In this document: positions 35,044 through 44,095 of the stretch, one piece after another
How the letters are laid out: each line of letters begins with the position of its first letter
Position numbering within the stretch: position 1 is the first letter of the stretch
Assembly (NCBI GenBank): GCA_947499715.1
Contig: CANMPL010000001.1
Coordinates: 434,001 to 498,000 of the forward strand
Length of the DNA stretch: 64,000 nucleotides
DNA from: an uncultured Paracoccaceae bacterium
GTDB lineage: Bacteria; Pseudomonadota; Alphaproteobacteria; Rhodobacterales; Rhodobacteraceae
Reading direction: 5' to 3'
Position numbers and translations under genes: made by a program
Notes under the pieces: model-generated
What the model was told of the DNA's origin: nothing
Database searches by the model: none
Seen by the model: the letters and a program-made list of their open reading frames with translations, nothing else

Positions 35044-35577
35044 TTAGCCGGTGCGGGCCATCTCACCCAGAATCGCGTCGGTGTGTTCGGCCAGATAAAT
35101 CCGCAGCCACGGGGTGTAGTTTTCGGGGTGCCGTGCCACGTCAGCGGTCAGGTCATAATAGTTCACCCAGCGCACCGCCATCACCTCTTCTGGGTTCAGA
35201 TCCAGTTGCAGATCATCAGGCGCTTCGGCGACATAAATCTCCACCACTTCGTGTTCTGTCAGCCCATTTCCCACGTCCGCGCGGTATTCAACTTGATCGC
35301 GGTGGGCGGGATGCAACCCCTTGATCCCCAGCTCTTCATCCAGCCGCCGCACGGCGCATTTGGCCGGGTCTTCGTCCCATTCGGGGTGGGTGCAACAGGT
35401 GTTCGCCCACAGGCCGGGCGTGTGGTATTTGCCCATAGCGCGTTGTTGTATAAGCACTTTTCCACGGCTCATCACAAAGACGCTGACGGCCAGATGGCGC
35501 AACCCCTTTTGGTGGGCTTCCAGCTTTTCCACCGGTTGCAACGTGCCATTGACCCAGGCCGGGATCATGATCGTCAT
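35044..35577 (-). CDS. idi: Isopentenyl-diphosphate delta-isomerase, type I
   Basis: A 177-residue Nudix-fold isomerase interconverting IPP and DMAPP. The catalytic Cys lies in LWANTCCTHPEWDED and the Glu in RLDEELGI / GLTEHEVVEIYVA. It is last in the bchG-pucC-like-bchP-idi operon and overlaps bchP by four bases. It converges with dxs, so two isoprenoid-supply genes end 139 bases apart. Confidence 0.95.
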   Translation of the reverse strand: MTIMIPAWVNGTLQPVEKLEAHQKGLRHLAVSVFVMSRGKVLIQQRAMGKYHTPGLWANTCCTHPEWDEDPAKCAVRRLDEELGIKGLHPAHRDQVEYRADVGNGLTEHEVVEIYVAEAPDDLQLDLNPEEVMAVRWVNYYDLTADVARHPENYTPWLRIYLAEHTDAILGEMARTG

Positions 35578-36761
35578 GTCCGCAGCACCGACACAAGGCC
35601 CGTCAGATGGGCCAGATTTTTGATGCCGATTTTCAGATGCGCCATGGGCCGCGCCTTGACCAGTTTCTTGTTCATATAGGCCTCAAACGTCAGGCGTTGC
35701 ACATCAATGTCGTGACACAGCGACACGAACCTTTCGCGCCGTTCGTCTGACTTGTAATAGGCGTTTTGCATCGCGCCCAGAACCCGAAAGACCTGCTTGT
35801 GTTCGCGCATAAAGAGCTTGCGGGCCAACTGCAAATCTTTCGCCCTGCCGGACGCCAAACAAGCCGCCGCCGCCGTCGCCGCAACCCGACCTCCAACCAT
35901 CGCATAATAGATGCCTTCGCCTGATGATGGGGCCACGACTCCAGCCGCATCACCGGCTAGAACAACGTCCTTGCCGTTGTCCCATTTATCCAGCGGTTTC
36001 AGGGGGATAGGCGCGCCTTCGCGGCGGATGGTTTTGCAGTCGGTCAGCCCTGCGGTGGCGCGCAGGCTGGCGGTTGCGACTTTGACATCGACGCTTTTGA
36101 TCATCGAACCCATGCCGATACTGGCCTGCCCACCGTGCGGGAAAATCCAGCCGTAAAAGTCGGGGCTGATCTGGCCATCATAGATCACATCGCAGCGTTG
36201 CGGGTCATAGGATTCCGTTTGGGCCGGGGCCTCGATAATCTCGTGATAGGCGATCACATAAGGGATCTTATCGCCGCCCGGCACCTCGGCCTTGGCGACG
36301 TTGGACCGTGCCCCATCGGCCCCTATGACCAGCTTGGTGGTCAGGCGTTGCGGATTGCCGGAAACCTTGTCCCGGAACACAACATGGGTGCCATCTGCAT
36401 CACGCTCAATCGCCGTGAATGTGCCGGTATATCGATGCGCCCCGGCATCCACGGCGCGCTGCCGCAGGTAGGGGTCAAAGTGTTCGCGATCCACCATGCC
36501 GACATAGCCGTTTTCAATCGGAATATCGACGTGGCGCTGGGTGGGAGAGATCATCCGCGCAGTGTTCACCTTGGCGACGATCTGGCTGTCGGGAATGAAG
36601 AAATCCGCGATCAGACGCGGTGGCACGGCACCGCCGCAGGGCTTGATCCGCCCGTCCCGGTCGAGCATCGCGACAGAGTGGCCAGAGCGGACGAGGTCTT
36701 CGGCAGCGGTCGCACCGGCGGGGCCTCCACCCACTACAACAACGTCATAGATCATGGTCAT
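35574..36761 (-). CDS. bchP: Geranylgeranyl reductase BchP
   Basis: A 395-residue FAD/NADPH-dependent reductase that saturates the geranylgeranyl tail of bacteriochlorophyll to phytyl. N-terminal FAD fold VVVVGGGPAGATAAEDLVRS, then DRDGRIKPCGGAVPPRLI, a signature of the family, and AGDAAGVVAPSSGEGIYYAM. It overlaps both neighbours by four bases (idi, pucC-like), indicating tight coupling. Confidence 0.95.
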   Translation of the reverse strand: MTMIYDVVVVGGGPAGATAAEDLVRSGHSVAMLDRDGRIKPCGGAVPPRLIADFFIPDSQIVAKVNTARMISPTQRHVDIPIENGYVGMVDREHFDPYLRQRAVDAGAHRYTGTFTAIERDADGTHVVFRDKVSGNPQRLTTKLVIGADGARSNVAKAEVPGGDKIPYVIAYHEIIEAPAQTESYDPQRCDVIYDGQISPDFYGWIFPHGGQASIGMGSMIKSVDVKVATASLRATAGLTDCKTIRREGAPIPLKPLDKWDNGKDVVLAGDAAGVVAPSSGEGIYYAMVGGRVAATAAAACLASGRAKDLQLARKLFMREHKQVFRVLGAMQNAYYKSDERRERFVSLCHDIDVQRLTFEAYMNKKLVKARPMAHLKIGIKNLAHLTGLVSVLRT

Positions 36762-38038
36762 TCTCCTGGAACCATATGGGCAGGCGCGATGCGCCGGTCC
36801 ATGATTTTGGCGGCCATCAAGGTGGCTGCGATAAAGAGGAAAGCCTCAAAAACGAAAACGGTGCCAAAGGCTTGCGTGTCAGTGAAGCTGAGCCGCATGA
36901 GGTCAACCATGGCCGCCCCAACCAGCCCGCCAAATCCAGCGGCGATGGCCTGAGCAGCACCCCAAAGCCCCATGCGGGTGCCCTCGCGGCGTGCGCGGCC
37001 CTGACCGGCCAGCGCCATCATGGACCCGATGGCGGCGACGGCGAACATGCCGTTAAAGAACCCAAGGCCGACAACTGCAGGCATGAGCGGTGCACCGGGG
37101 CCAATGGGACCCAGCAGCGTGATCACGCCAAGGGCGGCGGCAGAGCCAAGACAGCCCGCCATGACCCAATTGCGCAAAGCGCCGATTTTGAAACCCGTGG
37201 CCATGATGCCAACGGTCAGCATGCCGATGAAAACGCCACCGTTTTGCGCGCCAGAGAGCGACGTGGACTGGCCCGGCGTGAAGGCAAAGACGAGACCCGC
37301 GTAGGGTTCCAGGATCAGTTCTTGCATGAAATAGGCGGTCATCGACAGGAACACGAAGAGGGTGAAATTGCGGGCGCGGCGTTCGGACCAAACCTCTGCC
37401 AGCCCTTCGCGGAAGGGGGTTGGGTCGGGTTCGTTGACGGCGATCAGCCCGCGTTCGACCCGCCAGACAGCGAGGCAAGTGAGCAGGATTGCAGCACCGA
37501 CCACGATGGCCACGATGCGGATCAAGAGGGCGGGTGTGTAAGGGTCCAGCATCGCGCCGACGACGCCTGCGGTCATGGCGATGCCAAAGATCATCATGAG
37601 CCATGTGATCGTGGCCGCAGCGGCGCGACGATGCGGTGCGGTGGTGGTGGCAAGCAGTGCCAGAAGTGAGGTGCCAGAGGCCCCGACACCAAGGCCAATC
37701 AGCGCGTAGGCCAAGATGGAAACGGCCATGCCAAGCGCAAAGGAGCTGGCCAGAAACAGCACACCAAAGGCGGCCAAAAGTGCACCCAAGGCCAGCGCGA
37801 TCATACCACCGATGATCCAGCGGGTTCGCTGGCCGCCCGCGTCAGAGGCAAAGCCCCAGTGCGGGCGCGTCATCTGGATACCGTAGTGCAAGGCGACCAA
37901 TGCACCGGGCAGGACGGCGGGCAAGGCGAGTTCGACGACCATCAAACGATTGAGGGTCGAGGTGGTCAGGACAACGATGGCACCCAAGGCCATTTGCACC
38001 AACCCAAGGCGGAAGATCTGAAACCATGACAGGGTCAT
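36758..38038 (-). CDS. PucC/LhaA-family MFS protein (bchG-bchP type)
   Basis: A 426-residue protein with about twelve hydrophobic segments, matching the ORF428/BCH1-type members of the PucC family. These occur between bchG and bchP in purple bacteria and assist light-harvesting complex assembly or pigment handling. Features are FRLGLVQMALGAIVVLTTST, NRLMVVELALPAVLPGALVA and ALHYGIQMTRPHWGFASD. ATG 38038 is preferred to a longer ORF that extends into bchG; it overlaps the bchG stop (ATGA). Confidence 0.88.
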   Translation of the reverse strand: MTLSWFQIFRLGLVQMALGAIVVLTTSTLNRLMVVELALPAVLPGALVALHYGIQMTRPHWGFASDAGGQRTRWIIGGMIALALGALLAAFGVLFLASSFALGMAVSILAYALIGLGVGASGTSLLALLATTTAPHRRAAAATITWLMMIFGIAMTAGVVGAMLDPYTPALLIRIVAIVVGAAILLTCLAVWRVERGLIAVNEPDPTPFREGLAEVWSERRARNFTLFVFLSMTAYFMQELILEPYAGLVFAFTPGQSTSLSGAQNGGVFIGMLTVGIMATGFKIGALRNWVMAGCLGSAAALGVITLLGPIGPGAPLMPAVVGLGFFNGMFAVAAIGSMMALAGQGRARREGTRMGLWGAAQAIAAGFGGLVGAAMVDLMRLSFTDTQAFGTVFVFEAFLFIAATLMAAKIMDRRIAPAHMVPGE

Positions 38039-38940
38039 AGCAGGCCTTTCAATGCAAAGGCGGCGACCATCATGCCAGAGATATAGAGCACGATGCCTGT
38101 GCCGTTGTACCAAGGGGCCTTACCCTTGGGGTCACGCAGAAGCACACGCATCGCGGCGACTTGGGCAAGGATCAGCGCGCCGATGATCAGGCTGTGCCAA
38201 GGCTTGTCCCAGAGGATCAGAAGGGCTGTGACAGCCAGTTGCGGCACCAGCATGATCCAGCAGGCGACGCGGGCGGCGCGGGCAGGACCGAGTGTGACGG
38301 GCAAGGAGTTCACGCCTGTCTGGCGGTCGCCCTCCAGTGCCTTAAAGTCGTTGAGGGTCATGATGCCGTGTGCACCGATTCCGTAGAGCAGGGCGATCAG
38401 AATGATCTCTGCCCGTGGTGCGCCCGCGGACAGGACCGCAGCGCCGGTGATCCAAGGCAGGGTCTCGTATGACAGGCCCACAAGTCCCGGCCCCCACCAA
38501 CCCGATGTTTTCAGGCGCACGGGTTCGGCCGAATAGGCCCAAGCGGCGGCGACGCCGAGGCAGGTGGCGACAAAGCCCCATGTGCCTAATTGCCAACCGA
38601 CAATCAAAGACAGCACCGACATCGCCAGCGCGATCCACAGCCCCCAGCGTCCGGGGATCTGGCCCGACGGGATCGGGCGGTCAGGTTCGTTGATGGCATC
38701 GACATGGCGGTCGCACCAATCGTTGGCGGCCTGAGACATGCCGCAGACGATGGGGCCAGCGAGGATGACGCCAAGGATCACCAACATCCATTGTCCCGAG
38801 GGCGACGCGCCAGAGGATACAGCACCACACAGATAGGCCCACATCGGTGGGAACCACGTCACCGGATGCACCAGCCGCAAGGCCGCACGCGGCTGTGGCC
38901 AGCGACGAGGGACGGGGGGCAGATCGGACGTGACACTCAT
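38035..38940 (-). CDS. bchG: Bacteriochlorophyll synthase BchG
   Basis: A 301-residue UbiA-family prenyltransferase that esterifies bacteriochlorophyllide a with geranylgeranyl or phytyl diphosphate. The first Asp-rich motif is NDWCDRHVDAINEPDRPIPS and the second is GIMTLNDFKALEGDRQTGVN. Several transmembrane helices. First gene of its operon; two PpsR boxes lie just upstream. Confidence 0.95.
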   Translation of the reverse strand: MSVTSDLPPVPRRWPQPRAALRLVHPVTWFPPMWAYLCGAVSSGASPSGQWMLVILGVILAGPIVCGMSQAANDWCDRHVDAINEPDRPIPSGQIPGRWGLWIALAMSVLSLIVGWQLGTWGFVATCLGVAAAWAYSAEPVRLKTSGWWGPGLVGLSYETLPWITGAAVLSAGAPRAEIILIALLYGIGAHGIMTLNDFKALEGDRQTGVNSLPVTLGPARAARVACWIMLVPQLAVTALLILWDKPWHSLIIGALILAQVAAMRVLLRDPKGKAPWYNGTGIVLYISGMMVAAFALKGLL

Positions 38941-38943
38941 GTG

Positions 38944-38961
38944 TGTCAGTTTATGTGGACA
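38944..38961. promoter_or_regulatory. PpsR/CrtJ box before bchG (proximal)
   Basis: TGTCAGTTTATGTGGACA fits TGT-N12-ACA. It lies four bases upstream of the bchG start codon on the minus strand, so it could block initiation or early elongation. Confidence 0.8.
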
Positions 38962-38978
38962 TTGTCAGAGTCGGCAAG

Positions 38979-38996
38979 TGTAAACTTGGATTTACA
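38979..38996. promoter_or_regulatory. PpsR/CrtJ box before bchG (distal)
   Basis: TGTAAACTTGGATTTACA fits TGT-N12-ACA and is strongly palindromic (TGTAAA/TTTACA ends). It overlaps the last bases of the hemG-like gene by five bases. Centre-to-centre distance to the proximal box is 35 bases. Confidence 0.83.
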
Positions 38997-39540
38997 CCTG
39001 CGGCATTTTGGGGGTTGCGTCGACCAGAAAGGCCGTGACGGTTTGATCGAGCGCATCCCAATCTGTGAACTCTCGGTCGCCGTCGTTGGGGTCATAGGGG
39101 CGGTCGCCCAGCAAGACATGGCGCACCACTTCGGTGGCGAAATAATCGTAGCTGCCGGTTTTAACCGCGCCTGCAACAATGGCGGATTGGGTCGGCTTGA
39201 AGCCGGTGCGCATGACCATTTCCTGAATGTAATCCTCTGCCTCTTCCCGGCCATCGACGAAGGCGGCGTTCAGGCTGATGGACAACATCAGGCTTGGCAA
39301 TGCCTCTAGCGCGTCACTGCTGGCGTTGAGCAAAAGCTCAAAATTGGGCGGGTGTCTGCGTTCGTGGACCGGTGCGGCAAGGATGATCTTGTCGATACCA
39401 TCAAGATCCACATGCGCCATGCGATCAGCGGTGTCGAACAGGCTGACAATGTGCCCGGCGGTTGAGAGCTGATCGCGCAGGTGCGCCGCGATCTTGGCGG
39501 TTTGCCCTTCGATGCTGGCATAGATGATCATGATATTCAT
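38992..39540 (-). CDS. hemG: Flavodoxin-domain protein, HemG-like (menaquinone-type protoporphyrinogen oxidase)
   Basis: A 182-residue flavodoxin-like protein. MNIMIIYASIEGQTAKIAAH is the FMN-binding loop, and FELLLNASSDALEALPSLML followed by SLN..., TQSAIVAGAVKTGSYDYFA and FTDWDALDQ follow E. coli HemG. HemG oxidises protoporphyrinogen IX to protoporphyrin IX, the step before the haem/bacteriochlorophyll branch. Its place before bchG supports a tetrapyrrole role. Identity to HemG is moderate, so other flavodoxin functions remain possible. Confidence 0.72.
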   Translation of the reverse strand: MNIMIIYASIEGQTAKIAAHLRDQLSTAGHIVSLFDTADRMAHVDLDGIDKIILAAPVHERRHPPNFELLLNASSDALEALPSLMLSISLNAAFVDGREEAEDYIQEMVMRTGFKPTQSAIVAGAVKTGSYDYFATEVVRHVLLGDRPYDPNDGDREFTDWDALDQTVTAFLVDATPKMPQV

Positions 39541-39706
39541 CGGACTCTCCTGCTATTACGGCACCATTTTGGATGCGTTTCGATCATGGCAGACCGGGGA
39601 AAGCGCGACTTTGTCCAAGATCAAAGTGTGATTGCAATTATGGCCGTTGCTTTGTGTGGCCGGGCGATGCAATCTATCATCCAAAGCGTTTTGGGACCAA
39701 TGAATC

Positions 39707-40492
39707 ATGACTATTAATGCTGTCGTCTGGGGCGAAAATGTCCATGAACAAACCAACAAAGTTGTTGCGGATCTTTATCCAAAGGGGATGCATCAGGCGA
39801 TTGCCGATTGCCTGAATGCGGCGGATGGCGTCAATGCCACGACCGCCACCCTGCAAGAGCCGGAACATGGGCTGACCAAGGAAAGGCTGGCCCAAACGGA
39901 TGTGCTGTTTTGGTGGGGTCACGCGGCACACGGGGACGTGGCTGACGAGGTGGTTGAACGCGTGGTCGAGGCGGTTTGGTCCGGCATGGGCTTTGTCGCG
40001 CTGCATTCGGCGCATTTTGCCAAGCCGTTCCTGCGGTTAATGGGCGGGCCATGTAACCTGACGTGGCGCGAGGCGGGGGAACGCGAGCGGCTGTGGCTGA
40101 CCAGCCGGAACCACCCGATTGCGGCAGGTCTGCCGGATTATTTCGAGCTTGAGAATGAAGAGATGTATGGCGAACCCTTTGGTGTGCCAGAGCCGCTTGA
40201 GACCGTGTTCATCAGCTGGTTTCAGGGCGGTGAGGTGTTCCGGTCCGGCCTGACCTATAAGCGGGGGGCGGGGAATATCTTCTATTTCCGTCCCGGTCAC
40301 GAGACCTATCCCACCTATCACGATGCCAATGTGCAGACCGTGCTGCGCAACGCGGTGAAATGGGCGCATAACCCTGCAAGGCGGATCGCGAACCCGACCG
40401 ATGCGCCCAATACGCCCGTCGATCAGGCGTTGGAACCGATCGAGGAGCGCGGGCCAAGGCTGCATAAAGATGGCGAAGAGGGTTACAGATGA
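39707..40492 (+). CDS. ThuA-like domain protein
   Basis: A 261-residue protein with the ThuA-like (class I glutamine-amidotransferase fold) layout: DVLFWWGHAAHGDV, GMGFVALHSAHFAKPF, GAGNIFYFRPGHETYPTYH. ThuA was first linked to trehalose utilisation in Sinorhizobium; the biochemical role in most members is unsettled. The stop overlaps the next Gfo/Idh gene, a ThuA-ThuB-like pairing, so the two probably act on one sugar. Confidence 0.85.
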   Translation: MTINAVVWGENVHEQTNKVVADLYPKGMHQAIADCLNAADGVNATTATLQEPEHGLTKERLAQTDVLFWWGHAAHGDVADEVVERVVEAVWSGMGFVALHSAHFAKPFLRLMGGPCNLTWREAGERERLWLTSRNHPIAAGLPDYFELENEEMYGEPFGVPEPLETVFISWFQGGEVFRSGLTYKRGAGNIFYFRPGHETYPTYHDANVQTVLRNAVKWAHNPARRIANPTDAPNTPVDQALEPIEERGPRLHKDGEEGYR

Positions 40493-41538
40493 TCCGTGTC
40501 CTGATCATTGGCACCGGTGGCATGGCCCATGCCCACGCAGAGGCTTATGCCGCGATGGACGGCGTCAAACTGGTGGGCGGTGTCGACACAGACCCCGCGC
40601 GTGTCGCGGCATTCAACGCAAAGTTCGGCATCAAGGATGGGTTCAGCAGCGTAGAGGACGCTTTGGACTGGGGCGCGTTTGATGCGGCATCCAATGTCAC
40701 TCCCGACGCGATCCACCACCGCACGACGATGCCGCTGCTCAAAGCAGGCAAGCACGTGTTGTGCGAAAAACCACTGGCCGCGAATTATGCCGACGCGGCA
40801 GAGATGGCAGAGGCCGCCGCAAAGGCGGGCGTCATCAACATGGTCAATCTGACCTACCGCAACGTGCCCGCCGTCACCGAAGCGGCGCGTTTGGTGGCAA
40901 GCGGCGCTATCGGAGAGGTCCGGCATTTTGAGGCGTCTTACCTGCAAAGCTGGCTGACCCAACCGGCCTGGGGCGATTGGCAAACAGAGAGCCAATGGCT
41001 GTGGCGTTTATCGACCAAACACGGGTCGATGGGCGTTCTGGGTGACGTGGGCGTGCATATCCTCGACTTTGCGTCGCTGGTGGCGGGGGCGGATGCGGCA
41101 CGGGTTTCATCCCGCCTGACGACCTTTGAAAAAGCACCGGGCGGTCAGATCGGGGAATATCCGCTGGATGCCAACGACAGTATGACAATGCAGGTGGCGC
41201 TGACCAATGGCGCCGTCGGTGTTGTCCATGCAAGCCGGATGGCCAGTGGTCACATTAACGATCTGCGCTTGCGGGTCTTTGGCACCAAGGGCGGGTTGGA
41301 TGTGCGGTTTGAGAACAACGAAAGCATCCTGCGGGCCTGTCTGACGCCAGATTTGGAAGCCGCAAAGTGGCAGGACATGCCTGTCCCGCCGGTTGAGACA
41401 AACTACACGCGGTTCATTGATGCGATCCGCGCAGGCCAGATGGTGCTGCCCGATTTTGCGCGCGGTGCTGTGCTGCAAAAGGCCTTGGATGCCGCGGTTA
41501 CTTCGGATGGTCAGGGCTGTCAGGATGTGATTGTTTAA
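40489..41538 (+). CDS. Gfo/Idh/MocA-family oxidoreductase (ThuB-like pair)
   Basis: A 349-residue NAD(P)-dependent sugar oxidoreductase. Nucleotide fold VLIIGTGGMAHAHAEAYAAM, CEKPLAANYADAAEMAEAA, and a C-terminal domain with GDVGVHILDFASLVAG. Four-base overlap with the ThuA-like gene supports joint function in sugar conversion. It is only distantly like the oxidoreductase at 835. Confidence 0.85.
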   Translation: MIRVLIIGTGGMAHAHAEAYAAMDGVKLVGGVDTDPARVAAFNAKFGIKDGFSSVEDALDWGAFDAASNVTPDAIHHRTTMPLLKAGKHVLCEKPLAANYADAAEMAEAAAKAGVINMVNLTYRNVPAVTEAARLVASGAIGEVRHFEASYLQSWLTQPAWGDWQTESQWLWRLSTKHGSMGVLGDVGVHILDFASLVAGADAARVSSRLTTFEKAPGGQIGEYPLDANDSMTMQVALTNGAVGVVHASRMASGHINDLRLRVFGTKGGLDVRFENNESILRACLTPDLEAAKWQDMPVPPVETNYTRFIDAIRAGQMVLPDFARGAVLQKALDAAVTSDGQGCQDVIV

Positions 41539-41541
41539 GGC

Positions 41542-43212
41542 ATGACCAGTACGGCGATTTTCTTTCACAGCGACGCCATAGAAAGCGACGGTAAGGACCT
41601 TGTTGGGCGGCGCAGTGCGGGGCAATCGTTTTTGCGCGGTTATCTTGAACATATGCCCGGCGAGACGGTGCATGCAGTCACCCAACACAAGCGGGCCGCT
41701 GAGGAATTCGAGAAAACAGCGAAAGCCTGGGGAGAGACGCGCCCGGTTGATGTGGCAACATTGCGCGGGACGACAGATTTCACCAGCAAGGGCGCCATCT
41801 TCTTTCCCGGTCCGGGGTATCTGGATGCGGCGTGGCGCAGGCAGCGCTTTGGCGGGGCGAAGTGCTCGCTTGTGGGGATTACCCACACGATGTCGACCCG
41901 CCGTGTAATGGAGGGGCTGCATCGGCTGATGCTGGAACCCGTCGAGGATTGGGATGCGATCATCTGCACCAGCCGCGCGGTGCAAAGCGTCGTGGCCGAG
42001 CAGATGGCGCTGGAAGAAGAATTTATCAAACGGCGATTTCGGGCAAAGATCGTGCCGATGCCGCAGTTGCCAATTATCCCGCTAGGGATCCAGACGGCGG
42101 ACTTTATCCAAGGAGCGGCCCAGCGCAACACGATGCGCGCGCGGTTCGGGGCCACGGATGACGCGGTGGTTGTCATGACGATGGGCCGGATCACCAGCGT
42201 GGAAAAAGCAAACCCTGTGCCCTTGTTTCTGGCGCTGGAAGAGGTGGCAAAGACGGCCGGCAAGCCGGTGCATCTATGGATGGTCGGTTGGTCAAGCCGC
42301 GAAGACGAAACCAAGCTGCATGAAACGGGTGCCAAGGAACTGGCGCCTTCGGTCAAGGTGACTTTGGTGGATGGCCGCGACGCAGAGGTGCGCAGGCATA
42401 TCTGGGGTGGGGCGGATATTTTCACCCTGCCGGTCGACAATATCCAAGAGACGTTTGGCCTTGTCCCGGTCGAAGCGATGGCGGCGGGCCTACCCGTGGT
42501 GATGCCAGACTGGAATGGGTTTCGCGATACCATTGTGCAGGGCGAGACCGGATATCTGATCCCGACAAGGATGCCTGACGCAGGGCAGAATAGCGGCGCC
42601 CGCTTGGCCGAACGCTTTGCCGATGGCACCGATGATTACTTGCGGTTTCTGTCCTTGGTGCAACAACAAACGCAATTGGATGTGCGGGCCTATGCCGCGG
42701 CACTTGGCGCTTTGGTGGCGGATGCAGATTTGCGGGCAGAGATGGGGCTGGCCGGGCAAATGCATGTGCGGCGCAACTTTGACTGGCGCGCCGTGATCCC
42801 GCAATATCAGGCGCTGGCCGAGGAATTGGCCGCAATGCGCGAGGGGATGAAACCGTCCACACCCGGGATGCGCCGTGGTGCGATTAGCCCGCTTGAGGTG
42901 GATCCATTCCAGCTTTATCACGGGTATCCGTCGCATCATTTGGCGGGCACGGATGTGATAACTGCGCACGGGGCCTTGAACGCCAAGGCGCTGACCAAGC
43001 TGGATGCGGTGAATGGGCGCCAGCTATACGGGCGCAAGGTGATGCCGGATGCGCAGCTATTGGCGCTATCGGCACTGATCCATGAACACGGTCCCCTCAC
43101 GATGGAGGCACTGGAAGCCGCGGCAGAACTGCCGAAAGATCAGCTTCAGGCGGCGCTCTTGTTTCTGGCAAAGTATGACCTTGTGGCGATTACGCCGCAG
43201 GGGTCAAAATAA
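41542..43212 (+). CDS. Glycosyltransferase (GT4-type) with C-terminal extension
   Basis: A 556-residue GT-B protein. The C-terminal donor domain is clear: VVVMTMGRITSVEKANPVPL, KPVHLWMVGW, GGADIFTLPVDNIQETFGLV and PVEAMAAGLPVVMPDWNGFR (EX7E-like region), then GETGYLIPT. About 110 residues after the usual fold (HGYPSHHLAGTDVITAHGAL and following) are unusual and not recognised. It begins three bases after the preceding stop and heads a group of glycan-type genes before the flagellar genes. Confidence 0.82.
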   Translation: MTSTAIFFHSDAIESDGKDLVGRRSAGQSFLRGYLEHMPGETVHAVTQHKRAAEEFEKTAKAWGETRPVDVATLRGTTDFTSKGAIFFPGPGYLDAAWRRQRFGGAKCSLVGITHTMSTRRVMEGLHRLMLEPVEDWDAIICTSRAVQSVVAEQMALEEEFIKRRFRAKIVPMPQLPIIPLGIQTADFIQGAAQRNTMRARFGATDDAVVVMTMGRITSVEKANPVPLFLALEEVAKTAGKPVHLWMVGWSSREDETKLHETGAKELAPSVKVTLVDGRDAEVRRHIWGGADIFTLPVDNIQETFGLVPVEAMAAGLPVVMPDWNGFRDTIVQGETGYLIPTRMPDAGQNSGARLAERFADGTDDYLRFLSLVQQQTQLDVRAYAAALGALVADADLRAEMGLAGQMHVRRNFDWRAVIPQYQALAEELAAMREGMKPSTPGMRRGAISPLEVDPFQLYHGYPSHHLAGTDVITAHGALNAKALTKLDAVNGRQLYGRKVMPDAQLLALSALIHEHGPLTMEALEAAAELPKDQLQAALLFLAKYDLVAITPQGSK

Positions 43213-43301
43213 CGCCGCAGTTTTAGGCGATACCGCCAATCACAGGTATAAACCCCAAGCGGTCCCGGCAGATGGACCCAAGTGGTAAAGGAGAGAGAGC
43301 G

Positions 43302-44087
43302 ATGCAGCTGTCGGTTCGTTTTGAAAACACCGAAGGCACCCCCAGCGAAAAGGGGCCGGTGCAGGTGGGTTGGTTTCTGAACCAAAAGAAGGCGAGCATC
43401 GTCTATTATCCGCCTGAACGCGTGCGGTCCGTCGAGATGAACAAGAACCACGCCAAAAGCGCTTCGCGGTGCCCGGCGGTGATTAATCTGGAAAGCCGCT
43501 ATTTCGTGGTGCGCTGCCCGTTTGACCTGAACCTGGAATTCATACGCGACAAGGATGGTCGCCCCGCAATGCGGAACCTGAATGGCGACAAGTCGGGGAT
43601 CCGCGCCAATAAGCTGCGCGAAAAGCTGCATATCACGGCAGAGCATGAGTGGCGCTATAAGGATGTGCCAAGTCTGCAATTGGAGTTGCCTTACGTGTTT
43701 ATCGCGGACGAGCCGGTCTATATGAGTCAGGTCGCGCCGTTCATGCATCACGCAAAGACGCCGCTGCCGGGGACGATTTTTGGTGGACGGTTCCCGATCA
43801 ATGTCTGGCCGCGCCCGCTGATGTGGGCGTTTGAATGGCACGACACCAGCAAGCCGCTGAAAGTGAACCGCGGTGATCCGCTATTCTATGCCACGTTTGA
43901 AACCATGCCACAGGACCGGTCCGTGCAATTGGTCGAGGCCGAGGTGACAGACGAATTGAACGATTATATGGAAATGATCTCTGGCGCTGTGAACTATGTG
44001 AACCAGACGTTTTCGCTGTTTGAAGCCGCAGAGGAGCGGCGGCCTGCGCAGCTGGTCAAGCCGGTCAAGCGCAGCAAGGCAGACTAG
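43302..44087 (+). CDS. Uncharacterised protein (possibly DUF6065-like)
   Basis: A 261-residue soluble protein with no signal peptide or membrane segment. Stretches such as CPAVINLESRYFVVRCPFDL, FIADEPVYMSQVAPFMH and FGGRFPINVWPRPLMWAFEW recall a family found in glycan clusters that I think is DUF6065, but I am not certain. ATG 43302 follows AAAGGAGAGAGA. It lies between the glycosyltransferase and the TPR protein, nine bases before the latter. Confidence 0.75.
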   Translation: MQLSVRFENTEGTPSEKGPVQVGWFLNQKKASIVYYPPERVRSVEMNKNHAKSASRCPAVINLESRYFVVRCPFDLNLEFIRDKDGRPAMRNLNGDKSGIRANKLREKLHITAEHEWRYKDVPSLQLELPYVFIADEPVYMSQVAPFMHHAKTPLPGTIFGGRFPINVWPRPLMWAFEWHDTSKPLKVNRGDPLFYATFETMPQDRSVQLVEAEVTDELNDYMEMISGAVNYVNQTFSLFEAAEERRPAQLVKPVKRSKAD

Positions 44088-44095
44088 GTCACGCC

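Noticed and set aside
39610-39625. FNR/FnrL-like site TTGTCCAAGATCAA before the hemG-like gene
   Set aside because: Right half fits TTGAT-N4-ATCAA but the left half has two mismatches; too weak to list.
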